Source of the DNA: a virus
IMG/VR virus record: IMGVR_UViG_3300009702_000017
Coordinates: 1 to 64,000 of that record
DNA: 64,000 nt
Strand: one strand, 5' to 3'
This document shows, one piece after another, positions 15,645-23,670 of the stretch. The notes beneath the pieces were generated by a model. The model did no database searches and was not told where the DNA came from. It saw nothing but the letters and a program-made list of their open reading frames with translations. Positions within the stretch are counted from its first letter, which is position 1. Each line of letters opens with the position of its first letter. The position numbers were made by a program, and so were the translations under genes.

Positions 15645-15821
15645 CTACTCATTATCATTCTCTTTGTCATGATCTTCTGGAAGATGACCCACGTAGTCAC
15701 CATCGTCAAGTCCCCGTGGGTGCTCTGCGCAGATAAGCTCCCCGCATCCATTACAGAAGTCGTCTACATCTACTGGGTTTCCACACAGGTAACACAGGGC
15801 TGCGTCGTCGTACTTGTTCAT
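15645..15821 (-). CDS. Zinc-ribbon protein, 58 aa
   Basis: ATG 15821 overlaps the kinase stop (ATGA). The protein has CYLCG and CNGCGELICAEH, a double Cys-pair zinc ribbon, then an acidic tail. After its TAG the same frame continues for 21 codons of natural-looking sequence (AEYADWMKRVRKEVARHR) to a TAA, so the amber codon may be read through or may be a mutation. Confidence 0.6.
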   Translation of the reverse strand: MNKYDDAALCYLCGNPVDVDDFCNGCGELICAEHPRGLDDGDYVGHLPEDHDKENDNE

Positions 15822-16582
15822 CCGTTCCTCACAGCATTGGCAAGGTTAGCTACCTTGATCTTGAAGTCCGATAGAGTTCCGTTGTTGTTGATGTCCAGCG
15901 TAACCAACTCGTCCATGAGTGGGTCATTCTGCTCTACTTCGCTGGAATGCTTGGCTACGTCTCCACTCAAGCCAGCGCCGTTGCGATTGATGCGCCATAC
16001 CTCACCGCCAGCCTTTTGGATCGCCTTGGCCTCGTTGAGGTAACGGCAGTCCGAGATTACTACTACACCATAGCCATCTTGCTGTAAGCTCTTCGCTCTA
16101 TTCAAAGCAATCTTGAGCCAGAAGTTCTCATTCACATGCAAACGTACCCATTCCCCCAAATGCTGTAGCGCAAAGCGAGCACTGATTTGGGGCTGTGTCA
16201 AAATTTCGTCCAACCAACCCCCATGTTTGATCTGGAGAGCATTCGATGAAACCTTGTCGATCTCGTACTTATTGCACCAATCGGAAAACCAAATGATACG
16301 ATTGGTGCGAGTGTCGATGCGTGTCTGCACATGCTTCGGTACCTTTCGATAGTGCTTGTCTAGGAACCGCTCCTTTGGTAGGTACCGCTGGTCCACTCGA
16401 TTGCGGTACTGACTTGGGCCATAGAGGGTCTTGTGGCTGAACCCAAAGACATGGCCAACCAGATCCTTTAGCGGCTCTGCGAACCCGATCTTCTTACCGA
16501 AGGTCTGCTTCACAATCACGTCAGCCGCAGTGTCCTTTCCAGACCCAGCATGTCCCATCAACCCAATCAGTCTCGTTCTCAT
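15818..16582 (-). CDS. Deoxynucleoside monophosphate kinase-like protein
   Basis: A P-loop (GHAGSGKD, residues 10-17) starts a 254-residue protein resembling phage dNMP kinases of the T4 gp1 type. Features are LKDLVGHVFGFSHKTLYGPS after the P-loop, a long substrate insert, and GVVVISDCRYLNEAKAI near residue 180 before a C-terminal GEVWRINRNGAGL segment. It should phosphorylate dNMPs for phage DNA synthesis, working with the ThyA encoded at 40793. GGGAGGAACG precedes the ATG, which overlaps the small gene upstream. Confidence 0.75.
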   Translation of the reverse strand: MRTRLIGLMGHAGSGKDTAADVIVKQTFGKKIGFAEPLKDLVGHVFGFSHKTLYGPSQYRNRVDQRYLPKERFLDKHYRKVPKHVQTRIDTRTNRIIWFSDWCNKYEIDKVSSNALQIKHGGWLDEILTQPQISARFALQHLGEWVRLHVNENFWLKIALNRAKSLQQDGYGVVVISDCRYLNEAKAIQKAGGEVWRINRNGAGLSGDVAKHSSEVEQNDPLMDELVTLDINNNGTLSDFKIKVANLANAVRNG

Positions 16583-16722
16583 CGTTCCTCCCGAATGTAC
16601 TTCTTGATCTTCTCCAAGTCGGCAATCACAGCATCGATGGCCTTCAAGATGAGTAGCCTCTTGATGCTCTGGGAGCTAACCTGCTTGTTAGGCCCTGCGT
16701 GAGAATTGTCTCTTTCTGTCAT
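16579..16722 (-). CDS. Small hypothetical protein, 47 aa
   Basis: ATG 16722 follows AAGAGGATTTCAA and opens a 47-residue, mostly helical, basic peptide (SIKRLLILKAIDAVIADLEK). The stop overlaps the kinase start (ATGA). It is the first gene after a motif A promoter. No family is recognised. Confidence 0.6.
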   Translation of the reverse strand: MTERDNSHAGPNKQVSSQSIKRLLILKAIDAVIADLEKIKKYIREER

Positions 16723-16756
16723 TTGAAATCCTCTTGTCACCTAGTTGAACCCCATA

Positions 16757-16778
16757 CCAAGTATACAGCGTAGAAAAA
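16757..16778 (-). promoter_or_regulatory. Motif A promoter of the kinase operon
   Basis: The minus strand reads TTTTTCTACGCTGTATACTT, one of the best copies, with an extended minus-10-like TGTATACT. It follows immediately after the terminator of the tail-tube operon. Confidence 0.65.
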
Positions 16779-16808
16779 CAAAAAGGCCGCCGACTTTCGT
16801 CAGCGGCC
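16774..16808 (-). terminator. Rho-independent terminator after tail tube gene
   Basis: On the minus strand, GGCCGC and GCGGCC arms enclose TGACGAAAGTCG (itself partly paired) and are followed by TTTTTGTTTTT. It closes the leftward tail-tube/sheath operon. Its T-tract runs into the next promoter. Confidence 0.8.
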
Positions 16809-16845
16809 CGGAACGGCGCCTCCACCATGGAGGCTTTATCCGGCC

Positions 16846-17337
16846 TTATGCCGGAAGAGTTGCGGCGTCAGACGCCTCTGCGTTGGCATTTCCACCACCG
16901 CTAGACGATTCGTCGTCTTCTAGGATGCCCATGTAGGGTAGCTGCATCTTCGTTAGCTGACCGGCAGTGAAGCCTGTGCTGAAGCCAAGTGGACGTACAC
17001 TATGGATGACGGCCACCGCTTCGCCGCTCTGTCGATCGATCACGCTAATGTCAATCGGCTCATGCTTCATCAAATCCTGAAGCTTCGGGACGGAGGCAGC
17101 AACCCGCGCGCCGTGACCAACGATGCGCCAGCCACTAGCTGAAATGTGCACCGGCTCGTAGCTCAAATAGTCGATCGACTGTGCGCTGTAGGCGCCCAGA
17201 ATCTTGGTAGCCGCGGCTCCATACACGACGCTGTAGTCAAAGTTGTCGAAGATTCCGATCAACCTTGTCTTACCGCCAGTATTTGGGTCGGTGAAGTAGA
17301 CCTTCGCCCGAGCGCCGTTCATCATCTTTGCTGCCAT
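16846..17337 (-). CDS. Tail tube protein
   Basis: This 163-residue protein follows the sheath gene and has the tube-protein pattern: an N-terminal strand naming a field such as KVYFTDPNTGGKTRLIGIFD, a central ILGAYSAQSIDYLSYEPVHI and a C-terminal strand region (SVRPLGFSTGFTAGQL). It polymerises into the inner tube through which DNA passes. AAAGGAGACGTAAC precedes the ATG. A strong terminator follows. Confidence 0.8.
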   Translation of the reverse strand: MAAKMMNGARAKVYFTDPNTGGKTRLIGIFDNFDYSVVYGAAATKILGAYSAQSIDYLSYEPVHISASGWRIVGHGARVAASVPKLQDLMKHEPIDISVIDRQSGEAVAVIHSVRPLGFSTGFTAGQLTKMQLPYMGILEDDESSSGGGNANAEASDAATLPA

Positions 17338-17356
17338 GTTACGTCTCCTTTAGAGG

Positions 17357-19870
17357 TTATGCTGTTTGCTGGACCGGAGAAACGGTGATACCCACAGGAA
17401 CGAAGTAGATGGCGCCGGCCTGCTTCACTTCTGCGTTCACAACAACTCCCCCACCGGTCAAAACGGCGGTGGCGTTTCTGTATCCACGTGGGGCAGTATC
17501 ATCAGCGACAATGAACTTTGCCTTGAGCAAATTGCCCATGATCTGTCGGAAATCCGAGAGGGCAACTGGTGCGCTCACCTTTGAATTCGGGCGCCCCACA
17601 ATCGCATTGTCCATGCCATCGAGAACAGTCAGGGCGATGATGTTGGCCACATACACAGCCTGCAAACTGTTGTACAAGAAGTTGCTGTCCTTGCTATACG
17701 TAGTCTGGTCAGACACCCAGTGGTAGCCGCCCGTCTTGACTCTCTTGGCCACAAGGAGACCAGCCTTCAGCGCTTCCTCGACCTGGGTATCGTCCTGGTC
17801 ATTGAAATCTCCAGCAGCCTGGAGTACCCCAACGGTGTTGATGTACTTGTGAATTATTGGCTCTACACCACCGGCCAACTGCATTGCCGCTGCATCCACC
17901 GCAGTCATCCAAGGATGGAACGTCTTAACGCTTCCAGTAGAATCGGTAGCCTTGAAGTCCTGGAAAGCCATAGCCATTGTGAAGTCTGCCATGTTGGCAG
18001 CCGCATCGAGAGCATCATTGAAGGTCCCACGGTACGATGCGATACCCTGGCGATTGCGACGACGCTTGATAGTGCTCATTGTATCGACGTGAGTCTTCAG
18101 GTTACTGTTGACTGCCGCAATGGTGTAGGTCGAAGCGCCATCGGTGAGCCCATCGGTGATGTCCGCAGTCGCATCCCGAGAGAAAAGGGTAACAACCATG
18201 TTCCCATCGACCTTCTCTAGTGCTGCGAGAGCACCTAGAACGTCTCCATCGGAAGTACCACCCTTTGTCCCACCAGAAAGGAAGGCTGTAGTAGCTACAT
18301 CAGGAAGACCAGCTGCCGCACGAGCCGGGGTAGCACCAAGCTGCACAAGCTGGGTATCTGCCACTGCATTGTAGAAGCGATAGGCATCGAGCTTGACGCG
18401 ACCGGTGTTGACACCATTTACAGTGACGCAACCGACAGTCACTTGATCGAGAGCGCTACTTGGAAGCTGACCAAGAGTAGCCGTTCCTGCGCTAGCAGTC
18501 CAACCAGTCAATGTGTTGATGTAGGCCACCAAGTCTGCGATGGTGGGATAGTCTGCGAAGGCGAGTTCGCCAGAAGAGGGGAAGGATGCGCCTGTGCCAC
18601 CAGTAGCTGTACCGGTAACACCAGTCGTACTGACAGTAACAGAAGCGGTTGTTCCGACGTAGCCAATAGTGAGACCAACGTCTCCACCTGCGATGAAGGA
18701 CTCTACAATGCCATCCTTCTTGCGACCATCGGTAAGCTTTACCTTGTACTCGGCAGAACTTGTGAGCACATACGGAGTAGTGGATGTTGAAATCCAGGTA
18801 ACAGGAGTCGTATCCAGCTGGAACACATAGCTATTGAACGTATCCGTACCGGTTCCTGTGTCAGCGATCTCAAGCGAAAGCCCCTGCCCGCTCACAGGCG
18901 TAGCAACCGATGAAGAAACAGTGATTGGTGAATACACGTCAATGTCGGTTGCCGCAGCAACGGCGGCTGACGCCACATTAGCAGGGGCAGTGATTGTCCC
19001 AGCTACAGCACTTCCGCTTCCACCATCGGAAAGCTTAGTAGCAGTGATACTCGCAGAAGTAGCGGCGGTGACAACGTAACCACCTACATTCTCGCCACTC
19101 GCGCCGGCAACGACAGATCCAATCGGGATCACAAGGGTATCGCCTACCGTTGGGGTAACACCAAAGGTTCCGTCGTAGTCAACACGCACGGTGTTGCCAG
19201 AGACAACAGTGAGGGTCAGGTGATTGGTAGCGAGAGTCAATGCAAGCGCACGAAGCGCACCTCCAGTTACGGTGGTATCAACAGTAGCCAATGCCGTTGC
19301 AACGTCCGAAGGGACAGAACCAGCTGGGAAGAGGCCACTTGCCGTGGTCACGTCTCCATTGGCAATGATCTTGTATCCAACGGTCCCAACGTTTGGGATC
19401 CAAGTGAACTGACCAGTAGTAGGAACAACCTGGGCCTGATACTGGGATACGTCGAAGTAGATTAGGTTGCCAAGTTTACCATATGACTTGTCGTCAAGGG
19501 TAGCGTATGTACCACCGCCAATAGCCGGCAGGTTTGCAGAAGCCTTGGTTCCCGCATTTGTCTTGGCCAGGACGATCGTAGCTGGGGCACCTGTGATAAT
19601 GTTGTCACTACCGGGCTGGACGGCCTTCAGGAAGGCATCTACCAGAGGTCCAGAGCCATACTTCGCCAACACAGCCGCAGCTGAAGTAGGACCAAATACG
19701 TTCTTCGAAAGGTCATCCTCAAGAGTGTAGTCTTCGCCAGCGTCCGCTTCGCCAACCAACATCAAAACGCCAGTTGTTGCCACGCCCGCAGGCTGAGGCT
19801 TGACGGTCGTCTTTACGTATGCCCCTGGGATATATACGGTCCCACCGCTAGTCAAAATGCTTTGTGCCAT
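17357..19870 (-). CDS. Tail sheath protein (enlarged)
   Basis: The N-terminus (YIPGAYVKTTVKPQPAGVAT, then VLMLVGEADAGED) and the C-terminus (VAPVALSDFRQIMG-like region, FIVADDTAPRGYRNA) are those of contractile sheath proteins. At 837 residues it is much longer than the usual 480-660. Residues about 190-480 are a Thr/Ser/Val/Gly-rich insertion of Ig-like or bacterial-adhesin type, probably exposed on the tail surface. A motif B promoter lies upstream. The sheath contracts to drive the tube into the host. Confidence 0.9.
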   Translation of the reverse strand: MAQSILTSGGTVYIPGAYVKTTVKPQPAGVATTGVLMLVGEADAGEDYTLEDDLSKNVFGPTSAAAVLAKYGSGPLVDAFLKAVQPGSDNIITGAPATIVLAKTNAGTKASANLPAIGGGTYATLDDKSYGKLGNLIYFDVSQYQAQVVPTTGQFTWIPNVGTVGYKIIANGDVTTASGLFPAGSVPSDVATALATVDTTVTGGALRALALTLATNHLTLTVVSGNTVRVDYDGTFGVTPTVGDTLVIPIGSVVAGASGENVGGYVVTAATSASITATKLSDGGSGSAVAGTITAPANVASAAVAAATDIDVYSPITVSSSVATPVSGQGLSLEIADTGTGTDTFNSYVFQLDTTPVTWISTSTTPYVLTSSAEYKVKLTDGRKKDGIVESFIAGGDVGLTIGYVGTTASVTVSTTGVTGTATGGTGASFPSSGELAFADYPTIADLVAYINTLTGWTASAGTATLGQLPSSALDQVTVGCVTVNGVNTGRVKLDAYRFYNAVADTQLVQLGATPARAAAGLPDVATTAFLSGGTKGGTSDGDVLGALAALEKVDGNMVVTLFSRDATADITDGLTDGASTYTIAAVNSNLKTHVDTMSTIKRRRNRQGIASYRGTFNDALDAAANMADFTMAMAFQDFKATDSTGSVKTFHPWMTAVDAAAMQLAGGVEPIIHKYINTVGVLQAAGDFNDQDDTQVEEALKAGLLVAKRVKTGGYHWVSDQTTYSKDSNFLYNSLQAVYVANIIALTVLDGMDNAIVGRPNSKVSAPVALSDFRQIMGNLLKAKFIVADDTAPRGYRNATAVLTGGGVVVNAEVKQAGAIYFVPVGITVSPVQQTA

Positions 19871-19885
19871 GTTCTATCTCCAGTC

Positions 19886-19895
19886 GTATAGATTG
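19886..19895 (-). promoter_or_regulatory. Motif B promoter of sheath gene
   Basis: The minus strand reads CAATCTATAC, 16 bases before the sheath ATG at 19870. Confidence 0.6.
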
Positions 19896-19909
19896 CGACC
19901 ACCGTTGTT

Positions 19910-21487
19910 TTACTTGTGCTCTCCGGCCTCGGACTTCTTCGCGTCCTCCAGGGCCTTGACGTGGCGCGGATGGACGCCGTGGATCACCGACCGATCCCCC
20001 TTCCACAGGATCCTGTGTTCGGGGTCGGCATCATTGCCTTCGGACTTGTTTGTGGGAGCACCACTACGAAGAGCCGAACGGAAGCGACCAATGAGAGAGG
20101 ACTTTCCAGGAGCCGCGCCGGCTGCCCCTGCCAGCGTAGGTGGCTTAGGTGGGCGCAGAGGTGGGTTCATACCAGCGAACTTGTCCTTGGCGGGAGCCGG
20201 AGGTGCGCCAAACTTGGCACCGTTCGCAGCGTTTACGTCACTCATGTCATAGTGACTAGCGGCACGCGGTTGAGCCGGGGCCGCTGGAGTTGCCTCCGCT
20301 CCCCCCATGCTTGTTGAACGGGCGTGAGCAGCTTCCGCGCCCGCATTCGCGGAATTGCGGAACGGTAGATGGGCCTTATGCAAACTTCCGCTCTTCTCCA
20401 AAGCACACTTGCGAATCTCCGCAACCGACTTCGTAAGACCACCCACACTTGGAGATCCAACCTTAGAGGTCGGGACCTTATCGGTAACGCCAGTTGGAGG
20501 CTTTGCCATTGGGGGCTCTGCTTTGGAAATCGCATCGGTCATGAACGTATCGTTGGTCTTGTTGCCCATTGGGGGCACACGGCGACCAGCGGGAGCACGA
20601 GTTTCACCACCATTACCGGGTGACTGCTTGGTCTGGGTGGCACCGGGAGGCATCGAGCCACCAAGTTCTGGGCGATTCACTACACCACCACCACGCTTAC
20701 CCATGCCAAGTACATCTTGTGCATTCACATTGCTAGAGGTGTGCTTGGGTGTCCCTGGCTTGGTCCCCTTTGGAGTACCCCTCTTCTCTTCACCACCGTT
20801 TGAGCCATCAGATTTATCTTCGGCTGCGCCAGCCTTCTGGGTTCCACCCTTGCCTTCAGCAGCAGGCCCTTGCTTCTTGCCCTTGCCAGCCTTGGACTTG
20901 ATGGAATCAGAAGTCGGTCCACCGCCCTTAGCCTTCTTTTTCTTCTCCTTCTTTCCTACCTTCTTACCCTTCTTGATCTGCCCGCCAGAACCTTCACCTT
21001 CAGGGCGCTCTTCCGATGCCTTGTCTTCCGGCGTCACCCCGTCCTTCTGAATGGTCTTGATTCGCTTGCCATAGGTATTTTCGTTTTCTAGGTCAATGAC
21101 CTCTTCGGTCTTGCCAAGGTGCTCTAGCCGAATCTCTGACTTGGCGAGCGTAGAATAGCAACCGCAGGGAAACTCAGACCGTCCGCAAATGACACACGCA
21201 TTTTTGTGCTTTGCAAGCTTGTTGACCTCTCGCTCCCGCATCTTCTGGAGATTATCTTTGTACTTCTCGATGCCGTCCTTCAACACCTCCAAAATAGGAT
21301 AGCGAAGATCATAGGCGTCGTAATCTTCCGACTTCTCGACATCCTTACCACCGGAATGATGCTTCATACGCTTGAAAATGGACATGACATACTTCCAGTC
21401 CTTGGCGTGACCCTCCTTTTCTGCCTGGGCCTTTGCATTCTTCCAATATCTCTCGTCTGCTGGTGTCTTCACTACGGTACTTGGCAT
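19910..21487 (-). CDS. Low-complexity virion-associated protein with Cys cluster
   Basis: This 525-residue protein has a folded N-terminus (ADERYWKNAKAQAEKEGHAK, helical) and a Cys cluster near residue 100 (CVICGRSEFPCGCY) similar to one in the protein at 30686. A long Lys/Gly/Pro/Ala-rich disordered remainder follows. Several copies of the K-S-E motif occur (VEKSEDYDAYD, LAKSEIRLEHLGK, KKSEAGEHK). It lies between sheath and neck genes, so it is probably a virion or assembly protein. I start at ATG 21487 after GAAGGAG; a motif B sequence lies just upstream. Confidence 0.55.
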   Translation of the reverse strand: MPSTVVKTPADERYWKNAKAQAEKEGHAKDWKYVMSIFKRMKHHSGGKDVEKSEDYDAYDLRYPILEVLKDGIEKYKDNLQKMREREVNKLAKHKNACVICGRSEFPCGCYSTLAKSEIRLEHLGKTEEVIDLENENTYGKRIKTIQKDGVTPEDKASEERPEGEGSGGQIKKGKKVGKKEKKKKAKGGGPTSDSIKSKAGKGKKQGPAAEGKGGTQKAGAAEDKSDGSNGGEEKRGTPKGTKPGTPKHTSSNVNAQDVLGMGKRGGGVVNRPELGGSMPPGATQTKQSPGNGGETRAPAGRRVPPMGNKTNDTFMTDAISKAEPPMAKPPTGVTDKVPTSKVGSPSVGGLTKSVAEIRKCALEKSGSLHKAHLPFRNSANAGAEAAHARSTSMGGAEATPAAPAQPRAASHYDMSDVNAANGAKFGAPPAPAKDKFAGMNPPLRPPKPPTLAGAAGAAPGKSSLIGRFRSALRSGAPTNKSEGNDADPEHRILWKGDRSVIHGVHPRHVKALEDAKKSEAGEHK

Positions 21488-21502
21488 GCGAACTCCTTCA
21501 CA

Positions 21503-21513
21503 CAATAGATTAC
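21503..21513 (-). promoter_or_regulatory. Motif B promoter
   Basis: The minus strand reads GTAATCTATTG, 16 bases before ATG 21487. Confidence 0.55.
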
Positions 21514-21522
21514 GACTGATAG

Positions 21523-22497
21523 TTAACTACCTAGGGTAAGTGCATCTTTCTCGCCTACCCAAATGGAATTACTTGCTTCATGACCAGCGGGAAGATGGTC
21601 CCCTCCGATCATCTTGATTTGTGTTTCAGCACCCTGGAGCTTATCCGAGATGTGTTTTGGCCATGTGTGCTCGGATACGCCCTTCAGTGTGATGTAGCGG
21701 CTGTAGGCTTGCTGTGGGGAGATGTCTTGCTCTGGGGCAAACTGTGAGCTACTTATGGACGTTACCTGTAGCCCCCTGTCCTCAAAGTACGCCTCCCTGT
21801 ATCGAAGTAGGATGAACATCACAATCGAGTGAAGGTAAATGGCCTCCAACTGGTCATTGGCTACATGGCACCCAATCTGGTAGTTGTCAGAGGTGCGAGT
21901 TGACTCAATCTCCATGGTCTGCGGAGGCTTGGCGCTTTTGATAACGCACATACCAAAGTCCGCAATTGTTCCTACGGGCACTTTCACCTGAGTCCTAGAC
22001 AGTACTTCTTCGATGGGCACCTGATTGCCTACGCTATCTACAATAACCTGTCCTGGAAAGATCAAGAGGCTATCTGCAATGGCAGTTGGAATTACAAGCA
22101 AGCCAGTAGAGGCATCGTATGATACAGGAGTGAATTTGTCACTCAGCGTTGGCCAACTGATTTCAATGTCCTCGCCAGATACATAGTGAATGTCTCCTAG
22201 CGTCTTATAGGACTCTTGGTTTGGCTGAATCGACAAGGTGATCGCTGGGAGGTCTGATATCTCGATGAGGTCCGCCATCTTCACTTTGATGTCAGTTGCC
22301 AGAAACCACTTCTTGGCCGAATCGATAGAAGCCTGACCATAGTTTTTGGTGGTCATGGGGTCTGCATTGAGAGAAGCAAAACAGAAATCCAGGAGATAGG
22401 CGTTCCTACGCAAATCGTTCAAGCCAGCCACCAACCCGCTTCGCAAGATGATGTCTGGTTGAAAGATGCCCAGTACCTCTTTGGAGCCATACGCCAT
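21523..22497 (-). CDS. Virion structural protein (neck / tail-completion candidate)
   Basis: This 324-residue protein has mixed alpha/beta content (KKWFLATDIKVKMADLIEIS; a beta-rich middle with LLVIPTAIADSLLIFPGQVI) and a helical segment YLHSIVMFILLRYREAYFED. Its place between sheath and a gp10-like protein suggests a neck or tail-terminator role. I use ATG 22497 because a motif B element (CAATCTTTGGGG) directly precedes it. Confidence 0.6.
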   Translation of the reverse strand: MAYGSKEVLGIFQPDIILRSGLVAGLNDLRRNAYLLDFCFASLNADPMTTKNYGQASIDSAKKWFLATDIKVKMADLIEISDLPAITLSIQPNQESYKTLGDIHYVSGEDIEISWPTLSDKFTPVSYDASTGLLVIPTAIADSLLIFPGQVIVDSVGNQVPIEEVLSRTQVKVPVGTIADFGMCVIKSAKPPQTMEIESTRTSDNYQIGCHVANDQLEAIYLHSIVMFILLRYREAYFEDRGLQVTSISSSQFAPEQDISPQQAYSRYITLKGVSEHTWPKHISDKLQGAETQIKMIGGDHLPAGHEASNSIWVGEKDALTLGS

Positions 22498-22500
22498 ACC

Positions 22501-22530
22501 CCAAAGATTGTGGCTGAACACAATCTAGCT
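22501..22530. promoter_or_regulatory. Divergent pair of motif B elements
   Basis: CAATCTTTGG on the minus strand (22501-22510) and CAATCTAGCT on the plus strand (22521-22530) face away from each other. They serve the gene starting at 22497 and the gene starting at 22534, in a 36-base intergenic gap. Confidence 0.5.
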
Positions 22531-22533
22531 TGT

Positions 22534-22845
22534 ATGGACAGACAACAGGCAGAGTGGGCCGCAAACATCATCAGACAGGTGGTACAGCGACGCAAGGAGA
22601 AGTTCGAAACCGCCAATATTCTACGTACCCAAATGGTACGTCAAATCAATGCCGGACAGAAGCCAACTGGCTATCGTGCACATTGGCACTACGAATCAGC
22701 CAAGGAACTCAGAGACAAGCTCGTTGAGATTGCCACGCGCTTCAACGCAGAGCATCCCTACGATGTAGCTACTATCACAGACCTGATTGACATCCTCCAT
22801 ACGACTGCCGGGCAATTCAAGCAGGCAATCCAGGGAACGGACTAG
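22534..22845 (+). CDS. Hypothetical helical protein, 103 aa
   Basis: This all-helical basic protein (QQAEWAANIIRQVVQRRKEK, then YESAKELRDKLVEIATRF) is transcribed against the surrounding virion genes. The start follows a motif B sequence with no ribosome site in between, so the message may be nearly leaderless. Its stop overlaps the convergent gene in a shared CTAG. It could bind nucleic acid; no family is recognised. Confidence 0.6.
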   Translation: MDRQQAEWAANIIRQVVQRRKEKFETANILRTQMVRQINAGQKPTGYRAHWHYESAKELRDKLVEIATRFNAEHPYDVATITDLIDILHTTAGQFKQAIQGTD

Positions 22846-23669
22846 ACCCACTGGATCACATAGTCAAGGACCATGGGGGCGATTTTGTCTTCCCATTCCT
22901 TGAGCGCCCACTCGGCTCCCTCGTCAAGAAAATTCTTGGGCTCTAGTCCGGGGTGAACCCACTTGCCGGTTCCCTTCTGCTTGCTGGATGCGACCCTGAA
23001 GGTCATGATAGACCGTTGTACATGGGGCTTGCCCTGCTTGTCATTGGTCATGCGCTGATAGACCGAGATACCCTGTAGAAAAGGTGTACCTGTCCAACCC
23101 TGCTTCACATCCCCGATTGACCCTCGACCTTGGCCCGGTCCCTCACGGGTCTTCTTGGGCTGATTCATGATGTTGAAGGTGTGCAGCTTCCCGAGCATGG
23201 GCTTGCCGTTCTCCCCCCTTTCAATTGTACCAAACGGAATCCCCGCCTTCTTGAACGCAGCCTTGATGGTGCTGGTTAGATCCTGCTGTGCTGGCGTAGA
23301 GTTCGTGGGGCCAAGTCCAGGTCCATGTCTGAATGGCACGACAATGTACTTGCTACCATCTTTTGCGGTCTTTGCCTTTGGAGACTTCAGTAGATCGTCC
23401 AACATCTCATGCTCTGGCATACCATCTTCAATCCACCTGGCAGAAGCATCGAGCGTGATCATCCACACACCATCTACCTCCTTCATGTGCAGGGACTCCA
23501 GGTACTTCTCTCTTCTGCTGTGGAGAGACTGCTGTACCTTCTCAAGGATGTGCCCGTACGTCGCAGCGGTAAGCTGTTGAACGGCTGTGTCCATGGCTTT
23601 CTCCGCTGCGTCTGGAAGCCTGTCTGTAAACTGCTCTAACTCACTAAAATCTACGTTGATGTGAAACAT
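22842..23669 (-). CDS. Head-tail / minor tail protein (HK97 gp10-like candidate)
   Basis: A 275-residue protein whose N-terminus (FSELEQFTDRLPDAAEKAMD, then LTAATYGHILEKVQQ) resembles gp10/gpZ-like tail-completion proteins. The rest is Gly/Lys/Pro-rich and ends in a helix (EWALKEWEDKIAPMVLDYV). It sits between neck and polyprotein genes. Assignment is by N-terminal pattern and position. Confidence 0.55.
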   Translation of the reverse strand: MFHINVDFSELEQFTDRLPDAAEKAMDTAVQQLTAATYGHILEKVQQSLHSRREKYLESLHMKEVDGVWMITLDASARWIEDGMPEHEMLDDLLKSPKAKTAKDGSKYIVVPFRHGPGLGPTNSTPAQQDLTSTIKAAFKKAGIPFGTIERGENGKPMLGKLHTFNIMNQPKKTREGPGQGRGSIGDVKQGWTGTPFLQGISVYQRMTNDKQGKPHVQRSIMTFRVASSKQKGTGKWVHPGLEPKNFLDEGAEWALKEWEDKIAPMVLDYVIQWV

Positions 23670-23670
23670 G

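Noticed and set aside
20355-21050. 231-aa plus-strand ORF (Pro/Phe/Ser-rich)
   Set aside because: Antisense to the Lys/Gly-rich gene at 19910; composition is that expected of the complement of AAG/GGC-rich DNA.
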